Shown here one piece after another: positions 59,101 through 64,000 of a stretch of DNA of 64,000 nt. Made by a program: the position numbers and the translations under genes. The number at the start of each line of letters is the position of its first letter. The stretch's first letter is position 1. The notes under the pieces are model-generated. The model was not told the origin of the DNA and ran no database searches. It saw nothing but the letters and a program-made list of their open reading frames with translations. Source of the stretch: Mytilus californianus (lineage: Eukaryota > Mollusca > Bivalvia > Mytilida > Mytilidae); assembly GCF_021869535.1 (NCBI RefSeq), contig NW_026262712.1, positions 45,490,884 to 45,554,883 on the forward strand, given 5' to 3'.

Positions 59101-62036
59101 TTTATCTTGAATAAATATATATCCAGCTTTGTTCTTGTATAAAGACTTGCACTTATATATGTAACACTCAGAAACGTGTCCATCCCCCCAAACGTGTCCC
59201 ATTCCCCCAAACATGTCCATATGACGTCACCGAACTCCAAAATATGTTTAGTTGTAAAAGGGCGCTAAAGCGTGTCCATTTTAATAAAACCGCCCAAACG
59301 TGTACAATCTCACAAACTTGTCCACGTGTCCATATGAAGCCTAAGTTTTTCCTTTCTCTGAAAGCTCAATCGTGTCCACATTATAAAAAAGCCCAAACGT
59401 GTCCCCCATTATTTGGTTATTGCTCTTTCATTGACGTATACTCCTCTTACTATTTCATTGCAAATTGAAATATAGTCCTTTAAGTCTTTATCAGACTAAC
59501 AGTATAACCCGTGCCGAAGTGGGGCCTCCATTCGGTTGTGCGGGATGTAAAAGTACGCAGCCATGTCATGTTATGATGTGGATATTAAATCAGATACCTT
59601 CTGTAGGGAGAATGCCCTCTCTCTACACATTAAAATCCTCGTAACAACTCTTTCAGGGTGCCGTCTGTGGTATGTTGCAAGCAACATTTTTGTCCCAATA
59701 CATATACCCTTATTATCTAGTGGCAGTTAGAATTTCCCGAACTTTAATTTCAAACGGCCTCTATTATATAAAGGGAATGAAGTGTCATACTGAAGTCTCG
59801 AAAAATAAAGCGGTCTTTCCCCTTTCCCAAAAAAATATTATTTAATTCCGATTCCCGATTAGTGTATATTCCTAATAACCGTACACATTTAGGCCCAATC
59901 CCAAATTCCCGGAATAATAAAGGTACAATCCCAAAATCCCGGAAAATATTCTTCCGCCTCTCATTATATAGAACTTACCTATAGTATTTATTGTTAATAT
60001 GGTGTTGTCCTGATTAAGCATGAAATATTTGCCACTGGACGTAATGTCTCTTGTTTGTGAGTCTTTAAGTGATGCTCGAAAACCAAAATTTATAATATAA
60101 AACCTGAACACCAGTTTATAATTTCAAGAGCTTTTAAAAAAGCAGAACTGCATGTTGAAAAAATTGGAAAACACCTATGCAGGAAGCGGCCGTGCACTAT
60201 CCTTATACATGATTAATTTAGTAAGGTATCACCACAGTTTTATTAGTACAAAATAATTTATTTAGTAAACGATTAATTTAACTGTACTAAACTAATTTTT
60301 ATGTTCGCTCTAAATATGCATGAAATTTTTGCCACTAGACATTAAACAAGCAACAGTCAAGAGTTTTTTATATGTTGCTAATCAATCTTGCAATTATGCT
60401 AAATATAATCAACTGGCGTTAAACAAACAAATGCTAATAAATTTTGAATTTCTTCTTTCAGCTCAGCTCTGTTCCTTTTTTAATTTCTGGTAATTGTGCC
60501 CAAAATACTTCTAGATTTATGTCTTTTGAATGCTGCTTTTATCTTATTTAGGATCCAACCTAAACCCGACTTCTTCAATTGTGTCTGCCGTAATTGTTAT
60601 GACGTCACTGAGAACATAATAGCACTTAAAGTTCTGAGATGTTCAGGCATTTTAAAGTGGACACGTTTTGGCGAATAACAATTATCGGACACGTTTGGGG
60701 GTTATGAAATCGGACACGTTTGGGCGATGTCAACTTTTAAGGAGACGTTTGGGGGAAATAGACACGTTTGGGGGAATCAGACACGTTTGGGGGGATGGAC
60801 ATGTTTGGGAGTGTTACATATATGCATAATTCTGAATATATATACACATGTAAACACAAACATCTTGTCAAGGAAGGAATGACAACTTTCAATGTGTTTT
60901 AACAATAGAAGAAGTAAACAAGTGATGAAGCCTTCTGTTGTAACAATTTTGTAGCCTCATGAAGTCAAAATTGATTGATCTGAACTGTTCATGAGTAGTC
61001 TGTGCATAGCAAATGCTACAGACATATGAATTACATGTATAATGATTTCATTTCCATGAATATTTCTTGTCATTTTGTTTCTGAGATTGTACTTCAGAAG
61101 TCAAACAAAATACATTTTGAGGCGATTAAAGTTTATGATATAACAACCATGCCAGAAGAGGTTGAAACAATTATTACCAACAAGAATCATGCATTGTTGT
61201 GCTAAGCATACCCCCACTAGTAATTTAAAGTATCAGAAAACAGGAATTATGTATTTGACAGATCCAAAATTTGCACACAGGTTACAACTCATCACTGTCA
61301 ACTTACTAACCAAATATGAAGTCAATCTGTTTGGTAGTGTGACAAAAATATTACTTGAACAAATGGACAGACGAATGGAAGGACTAATGGAAATATGATC
61401 AAAAGGACAGATGGACAGGGTGATTGCAATATAGCTCCCATTTTAGAGTGGGGGTATAAAAAGAATTTATTTTATCGTTTTCACTTCACTGGGTTGGTAC
61501 AGAGACAACTGACAAAATACCAAAAATCTATGAATTTACAATACTTACATCTAATAGTATCATTACAGGGTCAGTTATTAATTCACAGGCAATGTTAGCT
61601 CTTTTCTTCTCTCCACCAGATAGTCCTCTCAGCCAAACATCTCCAATAACTGTCACACAAACAAAATAAACAATATACAAAAAATTTAAACTTGTTCACA
61701 CTTAAGTACAATTTTTGTGAGATTAAGGCAATCAAATTATTTTATTTCCATGGTGAGAGTTAATGTTTTCTCCTCAATTCCTAAGTTATTTCAATTAAAA
61801 ACATGGAACTTGAAACAGTCATATTTCTGTAAAATTATTGCACTACATTTATAATAAGTTGTAAAATTCATCAACTACCATGATACCAATCTGCAAAAAG
61901 CCTTGGGAAGAAACACTGTCTATTACATACTTGTGTCTAAACATTTTCTGAGGTCAAGGTCATCTATCAGTTGTTCCATTCTTCTTTCCTTCTCTATCTT
62001 TGGCATGTTGTCTGGCAGGCGGATCATTGCAGTAAA
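37977..62036 (-). CDS. ABCG-family (White-type) half-transporter, 12 exons, 5' end outside the window
   Basis: Twelve exons on the minus strand join in consistent phase to 1590 coding bases (529 residues plus stop). Exons: 62036-61931, 61649-61549, 58763-58602, 53838-53745, 53494-53431, 51273-51158, 50420-50164, 49914-49857, 48342-48128, 47353-47263, 39618-39501 and 38184-37977. The order is the second half of the nucleotide-binding domain, a charged linker, then the six-helix membrane domain, the reverse (NBD first) order typical of ABCG. The Walker A and Q-loop part, about 120-150 residues, must lie beyond 64000, as no such exon is visible in 62037-64000. Such proteins dimerise and export or flip hydrophobic substrates at membranes. 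The substrate cannot be told here. The membrane domain reads closer to the plant-type ABCG pattern ([15 protein letters not shown]) than to ABCG1/4, from memory. The gene is full of transposons, including a 7.6-kb intron. Confidence 0.92.
38230..38680 (+). repeat. Dispersed repeat family A, in the last ABCG intron
   Basis: 'tgccacattctgtatg', 'cctgtcccaagtcaggagca', 'ttcagtggttgtcgtttgtt' and 'gcatcataccgcatcttctt' match family A, and the left half is also present ('tatctatatgatgagttgag', 'ccaggttaggggaggg'). The open frames on both strands are shadows. Confidence 0.8.
39501..39618 (-). CDS. ABCG exon: start of the large extracellular loop
   Basis: It encodes [18 protein letters not shown], matching the family's 'GGFY..IP.WL.W..Y.SF..Y' pattern. 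Acceptor 'atttttcag', donor 'gtaagt', phase 2 at its end. Confidence 0.93.
40272..40682. mobile_element. Repeat family E with GCGCATGATACGCCC / ACGTCCCG ends
   Basis: The left end is 'gccatgagcgcatgatacgc'. The right end is 'accataatacgtcccgta' followed by 'aacaggcgtataaaaa'. Two internal units share 'ttcaccatagtttcatga' / 'ttcaccaaagtttcattca' and 'tttttgagttattgtc'. Near its end is 'gacggacggacagatgga'. A second copy, split by family A, lies at 43485-44340. Confidence 0.7.
40700..41275 (+). mobile_element. LINE 3' end: C-terminal reverse-transcriptase tail and ATT-repeat tail
   Basis: The plus-strand frame to 40970 encodes [17 protein letters not shown] and S-V-L-W-N-G-L-P, the usual last segment of L2/CR1-type LINE proteins. 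A ~260-bp 3' untranslated part follows, containing 'ataaagaatttattatta' and ending in (ATT)n at 41232-41275. The copy is strongly 5'-truncated and lies in the 7.6-kb ABCG intron, opposite to the gene. Confidence 0.75.
41344..41359. repeat. Poly-C run of 16
   Basis: Sixteen consecutive C (plus strand) precede 'ttttccacc'. It is an isolated homopolymer whose length may be affected by sequencing error. Confidence 0.8.
42127..43206 (+). repeat. Repeat family C, near-complete copy with about 6-7 units
   Basis: It starts 'agagtgcacatgctgaaatg' and 'tctcgccttctttac'. About 150-bp units follow, each with 'ccatgaaaatgaggtcaagg', 'gacatgtacaccttacagtc' and 'caaatatagtagacctattg'. It ends 'gccaacgccgccgccggatc', 'ccctatgtcgagctttctgc' and 'gacaaaagtcgcaggctcga'. 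Families B and C share the same end design (gcc-rich block, 'ccctatgtc', 'gagacaaa'). Confidence 0.85.
43232..43375 (-). repeat. Solitary right end of the ACGACCGC element
   Basis: 'accctgaacagttggggcaa', 'atattcaagcttgatacagg' and 'tgaatttggattgtaattaa' are the inverse of 24700-24830. Confidence 0.7.
43485..44340. mobile_element. Repeat family E copy interrupted by family A
   Basis: 'ttcaccaaagtttcatgcga' and 'tgaataaaaccccataactc' match 40300-40500. The text stops at 'aagggagcttac' (43705) and resumes at 44291 with 'ttacatcaacagatataaac', as in 40530-40560 'gagctcacatcaatagatat'. Confidence 0.75.
43706..44290 (+). mobile_element. Repeat family A, full 585-bp copy with TTAC duplication
   Basis: It is bounded by TTAC on both sides (43702-43705 and 44291-44294) within family E. 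It starts 'ggattgataatttagtctta' and ends 'ccacatcttcttttttatat'. It contains no open frame of note. The inverse orientation is how it most often reads elsewhere in this window ('gatgtggtatga...'). Class is unknown; it may be a SINE-like or LTR-like non-coding element. Confidence 0.8.
44583..46546 (-). pseudogene. THAP zinc-finger + DDE_Tnp_4 transposase, degenerate, two exons
   Basis: Exon 1 (46546-46335) starts [20 protein letters not shown], the N-terminal half of a THAP zinc finger. After a one-base frame change near 46440 it continues [14 protein letters not shown], the second half with the Cys-His pair. A donor 'gtaaaa' and an acceptor 'tttttcag' join it to exon 2 (45752-44583): [13 protein letters not shown], a linker, then a DDE_Tnp_4-type domain with I-I-I-D-S-T-E (first Asp, near 45065), G-D-S-V-M-A-D-K-G (second Asp, near 44850) and [11 protein letters not shown] (third acidic residue, near 44720), ending C-I-V-P-K-D-A and TAA at 44585-44583. 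Stops and frame changes occur near 45390, 45210, 45180 and 44960 and in the final third. THAP + DDE_Tnp_4 proteins are the transposases of Harbinger/ISL2EU-like elements. This copy is inactive and sits in the ABCG intron, same strand. Confidence 0.85.
47263..47353 (-). CDS. ABCG exon: fifth membrane helix
   Basis: It encodes [10 protein letters not shown], then [11 protein letters not shown], ending in phase 1 before 'gtaatt'. The next exon is 7.6 kb away. Confidence 0.9.
48128..48342 (-). CDS. ABCG exon: third and fourth membrane helices
   Basis: It starts [18 protein letters not shown], the diagnostic ABCG cytosolic loop. It continues through [11 protein letters not shown] and two hydrophobic helices to H-A-I-A-G-Q. 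Phase 0 at its end; donor 'gtaaaa'. Confidence 0.94.
48826..49641 (+). repeat. Dispersed repeat family B, copy 2 (in an ABCG intron)
   Basis: It begins 'aaactgttgtcacagagata' and ends 'gttgacgccgccgccgccgc', 'cggaaacagcatacctatgt', 'ctcgctttttgactccgtca' and 'ggcgagacaaaaac'. It is closely similar to 1077-1925 over its whole length. It lies between ABCG exons 49857 and 48342. Confidence 0.85.
49857..49914 (-). CDS. ABCG exon: second membrane helix
   Basis: It encodes [19 protein letters not shown], the start of the second helix. Acceptor 'tttgtag', donor 'gtaagt'. Confidence 0.88.
50164..50420 (-). CDS. ABCG exon: linker end and first membrane helix
   Basis: It encodes [18 protein letters not shown], the connecting helix before the membrane domain. 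The first helix follows ([14 protein letters not shown]) and ends near R-M-G-V. It is 257 bases; donor 'gtaggt'. Confidence 0.92.
51158..51273 (-). CDS. ABCG exon: charged cytosolic linker
   Basis: It encodes a hydrophilic Lys/Glu/Ser-rich segment (T-D-S-W-P-E-E-L-K, then [12 protein letters not shown]) with acceptor 'tctccag' and donor 'gtatga'. It is poorly conserved in the family; it is placed by frame continuity. Confidence 0.8.
52476..52657. repeat. 29-bp tandem repeat, about 6 units
   Basis: The unit is roughly 'aatcattcctggttcaaaat' followed by 'cactagtgt'. Copies start near 52482, 52510, 52539, 52568 and 52597 and are diverged at the ends. Each has an ACTAGT core. It lies in an ABCG intron. 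Confidence 0.8.
52919..53129. mobile_element. MITE with TACTGTA ends
   Basis: The left end 'tactgtagaaacattaattt' and the right end 'aaatttctgcttttacagta' are inverses. The inner inverted blocks are 'ttcgtggggttaaaatttcg' against 'cgaaattaaatcctccacga'. Length is about 211 bp and it is non-coding. The end motif is shared with 58303-58502 and, less well, 54361-54576. Confidence 0.7.
53431..53494 (-). CDS. ABCG exon: short linker
   Basis: Acceptor 'attttag', donor 'gtaaaa'. It adds [12 protein letters not shown] and A-A-Y-K-L-R. The phases (enters after one base, leaves after two) fit both neighbours. Confidence 0.85.
53745..53838 (-). CDS. ABCG exon: end of the nucleotide-binding domain
   Basis: It encodes [14 protein letters not shown], then P-H-Y-N-P-A-D-F-I. 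The 'YFG...NPADF' pattern is universal in ABCG proteins. Acceptor 'tttcag', donor 'gtaagt'. Confidence 0.92.
54361..54576. mobile_element. MITE related to the TACTGTA group
   Basis: The left end 'gtaaattcagaaattatttg' and the right end 'gcaataatttctgattttac' are inverses. Inside are repeated 'cgcaataat' motifs. Length is about 215 bp; it is in an ABCG intron. Confidence 0.6.
55471..55618. repeat. 148-bp near-perfect palindrome (long hairpin)
   Basis: The arms are about 72 bp each with a 2-3-base loop (centre 'gactcttcgagtc'). The left arm begins 'agtgttatgaactggctgtt' and the right arm ends 'aacagccagttaataacact'. An uninterrupted paired stretch of about 35 bp includes 'tctgtattggccctgttata'. 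'ctgtattggccct' appears twice within one arm. Related 'gggccaatac' and 'gtattggccc' motifs occur at 54933-54962. It lies in the ABCG intron between 58602 and 53838, so it would be transcribed in the pre-mRNA. Short frames on both strands here are shadows. Confidence 0.85.
56008..57374. repeat. 76-bp minisatellite, about 18 units, in an ABCG intron
   Basis: The unit is about 'gcatgcaggtgtcaaggaca' + 'caaacaaaatgcagttatac' + 'ataatgaatatgttagtaat' + 'ttaccttctatttaca'. Variants: caat/caag at the 15th base, a 5-8-bp shorter form lacking 'tgttag'-type bases in the last third, and one with a duplicated 'atacat'. In the sense of the gene (minus) each unit has 'agaaggtaaat', which looks like a donor site. 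Plus-strand frames are artefacts. Confidence 0.9.
57465..57655. repeat. 43-bp tandem repeat, about 4.5 units
   Basis: The unit is 'agaacataaattgttagaac' + 'taaatacacatgtgtacaca' + 'aac', with an ACATGTGT palindromic core. It lies just beyond the 76-bp minisatellite. Confidence 0.85.
58303..58502. mobile_element. MITE of the TACTGTA group, next to an ABCG exon
   Basis: The left end 'aactgtaaattcagaaatgt' and the right end 'aatttctgaatttacagtac' are inverses, with weaker inner symmetry. It lies 100 bp downstream of the exon 58763-58602. Confidence 0.6.
58602..58763 (-). CDS. ABCG exon: catalytic glutamate, D-loop and H-loop
   Basis: It is exactly 54 codons, phase 0 at both ends. It starts E-P-T-S-G-L-D (the catalytic Glu directly follows the Walker B Asp of the previous exon) and contains T-I-H-Q-P-S-S, the H-loop. 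It ends L-L-L-L-S-D-G-E before donor 'gtaatc'. Confidence 0.94.
59155..60823. mobile_element. 1.67-kb inverted-repeat element whose ends are tandem AAACGTGTCC motifs
   Basis: The left end 'atatatgtaacactc' (59155-59169) and the right end 'gagtgttacatatat' (60809-60823) are exact inverses. Behind each end stand about seven or eight irregular copies of 'cccaaacgtgtcc' (59171-59405) or its inverse (60655-60810). The interior has SINE-tail scraps near 60020 and 60320 and no convincing transposase. It lies in the ABCG intron between exons 61549 and 58763. Confidence 0.8.
61209..61457. repeat. TACCCCC-ended repeat
   Basis: The left end 'atacccccactag' and the right end 'gagtgggggtata' are inverses over about 10 bp. 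'tggacagacgaatggaagga' and 'aaaggacagatggacagggt' precede the right end. It is related in design to 20103-20553. Confidence 0.6.
61549..61649 (-). CDS. ABCG exon: signature motif and Walker B
   Basis: Acceptor 'tgtgacag', donor 'gtaagt'. It encodes [21 protein letters not shown] and ends V-M-I-L-L-D, so the ABC signature (LSGGE) and the Walker B aspartate are intact. Confidence 0.93.
61931..62036 (-). CDS. ABCG exon: helical subdomain after the Q-loop
   Basis: Acceptor 'tttttatag', donor 'gtatgt'. It encodes F-T-A-M-I-R-L-P, then a basic/acidic helix and D-D-L-D-L-R-K-C, the stretch between Q-loop and signature in ABCG proteins. It ends in phase 1. Confidence 0.88.
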
Positions 62037-62899
62037 CTATAAAAAATTTAATAACAAAATATGTTTTATGTACTGTTTGTATAACTTTTATCATATATTT
62101 AATATAGAATGTTGCTTGCTTAATGTCCAGTGGCAATTATTTCATGCATTTTTAGGACAAGGAACTATATTTAAAAGATATTTAGAATATTTTGACATTG
62201 GATTGGTAAACTTGTCCTTCTTATTTCAGTGTTTTATCATTTATTTATTCATAATCCATTAAATCACATTTTTGGTCAAGGGAGAAGCAAGAAACAGTGG
62301 ATTCAATGCATATCAGATACGTTTTCTAAATGGTTAACATTTTTTACAATTTAATCTCTAGTTTTATTTGGTTTAGATCTAATTTGATTGATATTTCTTT
62401 GCACTTTTGGCATTCAATTTATTATATTTTGTGTTATAAATAGCTTTATACAGCCAGTTTTACAAAAATACATTTGTTGCTTTTTGTTAGTTCTAATCAG
62501 TTTTCTGACATATTGGTGACTAAATGCTGTCCAAGTATAGGTGAAATATTATTGGATCTTTTTTATAACCATTATATTATGCACGCATTTTAGCTAGGGT
62601 GTATACTGGATTAAAGATTAAAGAAATATATTATATGACAGTGACTATAAATTTTCTGTTTTCTCATTGGCTAGAAGCATAGGAAATCCTCTTTGATAAA
62701 ACTTTATATTCACCGCTGCAAAAATCAGGAGAGGCTAACATAAGATTTGGAATGTCTGTGTATCTAAATATAGATATGCCAAGGTAACATCAATGGCGTA
62801 GGTTTTTGACATCATGTAAATTCCCATTTTTTTTTCTTTTTCTTCTTATTTTCAGTGTATTTTTTCTCTTCTTGTATTTGGTGTATTTTTTTAGCATGT

Positions 62900-63112
62900 T
62901 TGCCTCTGGCCTATGTTATTCTTGTATGTTTTTTTAATTTTGGTTCATTAATATGTTTGGGAATTCAGTGTGACATCCATTTTTGCTGAACTACACATTT
63001 TTGTTTAGGGGCCAGCTGAAACGCACTTCCAGATGCGAGATTGGTGGCCTTGGGTTGTTTTTCTCTCTTTGGACACATTTCCCGTTTCTCTGCTCAATTT
63101 TATTTATTAAAT
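62900..63112 (+). mobile_element. 3' tail copy of the Penelope-like retroelement, diverged
   Basis: 'aattttggttcattaatatg', 'gtttaggggccagctgaaa', 'gtggccttgggttgttttt' and 'tctgctcaattttatttat' match 12480-12740 in the same order. Confidence 0.7.
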
Positions 63113-63165
63113 ATTTCAATTTATGAAAACTAGCAGCTGCAAAAGCAGATGATATATTAAGTGTA

Positions 63166-64000
63166 CAAGAGTGCTCACGCTGAAATGTCTCGCCCTACTA
63201 TACTGACCATCGATTTTATGTTGATAGTCCAACATATAAAGTTTTACTACAAGTATCACATTAACATCTATGATCCAAGAAAATGAGGTCAAGGTCAGAT
63301 AACAAGCCGGAAATACATGTACATCTTTAATACAATCATTCCATACACAGAATATAGATGACCTATTGCTTATAGTATAAAAGAAACAGACCAAACCATG
63401 GAAATTCTATATTGACCAATGAACCATGAAAATGAAGTCAATGTCAGATGAACCCTTCCAGACAGACATGTACACCTTAAAATCATTCCGTGCATCAAAT
63501 ATAGTTGTTCTATTGCTTATAGTATCTAAGAAACAAAGTTAACCAGGAAAACTGAACATTGACCAATGAACCATGAAAATGAGAAGTCAGATGATACCTG
63601 CCAGACAGACATATACACCTTACAATCATTCCATACACCAAATATAGTTGACCTATTGCTTAAAGTTTAAGAAAAACAGTCCAACCCACAAAAACTTAAC
63701 ATTGAACAATAAACCGTGAAAATGAGGTCAAGGTCAAATAAAACCTGCTAGACTGACATGTACATCGTAAAATATTTCCATACACCAAATATAGTTGACT
63801 TATGGCAGACAGTATTAGAAAAACAGACCAAAACACAGAAACTAAACTATTAGCACTGAACCATGAAAATGAGGTCAAGGTCAGATGACATCTGCCAGTT
63901 GGACATGTACACCTTACAATCATTACATACACCAAATATAGGACTTATTGTTTATAGTATCTGAGATATGGACTTGACCACGAAAACTTAACCTTGTTCA
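63166..64000 (+). repeat. Repeat family C, running out of the window
   Basis: It starts 'agagtgctcacgctgaaatg' and 'tctcgccctactatac'. About 150-bp units with 'ccatgaaaatgaggtcaagg', 'gacatgtacaccttacaatc' and 'caaatatagttgacctattg' continue to the last base. Minus-strand frames at 63116-63394 and 63696-63935 are shadows. Confidence 0.85.

Noticed and set aside
62037..64000. Walker A exon of the ABCG gene
   Set aside because: I looked for a G-x-x-G-x-G-K-[ST] coding exon on the minus strand and saw none. The region is repeats and AT-rich sequence.

Overview
The window looks like nuclear DNA of a marine bivalve, most likely a mussel of the genus Mytilus. It is AT-rich and intron-rich, with no bacterial-style operons. 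It is packed with dispersed repeats that I recognise from mussel genomes, such as the element with the tail ending in a 'gatgtggtatgattgcca'-type sequence, elements with ACGACCGC or TACCCCC ends, and a tRNA-derived SINE ending in 'gccactggacgttaag'. The species call rests on repeat recognition from memory, not on a search.

Two real spliced genes are supported. (1) On the minus strand, 12 exons between 62036 and 37977 encode the C-terminal ~529 residues of an ABCG (White-type) half-transporter: signature motif, Walker B, H-loop, linker, six-helix membrane domain and stop codon. All splice sites and phases agree. The Walker A part must lie beyond base 64000. (2) On the plus strand, three exons (20614-25475) encode the C-terminal ~85 residues of a small two-helix membrane protein that resembles TMEM141. 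Its first exon was not found. The two genes converge, with about 12.5 kb between their stop codons.

Broken genes: an intronless multi-pass membrane protein (3829-6320) with two in-frame TAA codons and a late frameshift; a non-LTR retrotransposon reverse transcriptase (8147-9430, minus); a 5'-truncated Penelope-like reverse transcriptase (22782-23655, minus); a LINE 3' end (40700-41275, plus); and a THAP plus DDE_Tnp_4 transposase (44583-46546, minus) inside the large ABCG intron.

Layout: 1-9.4 kb holds repeats, the membrane-protein pseudogene and the LINE remnant. 9.4-15 kb is repeats and one SINE. 15.3-17.7 kb is a 46-bp minisatellite of about 54 units, each usually carrying a CCAAT/NF-Y-type site. 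18-25.5 kb is the TMEM141-like gene with a MITE and a nested retroelement. 25.5-38 kb is repeats, including a TTAA-flanked inverted-repeat element. 38-62 kb is the ABCG gene, whose introns carry most of the remaining elements: a 76-bp minisatellite, a 148-bp hairpin and an inverted-repeat element whose ends are tandem copies of an AAACGTGTCC motif. 63.2-64 kb is a tandem repeat running out of the window. Several nested insertions give exact element boundaries and target-site duplications. I saw no rRNA gene, no intact tRNA gene and no CRISPR array.
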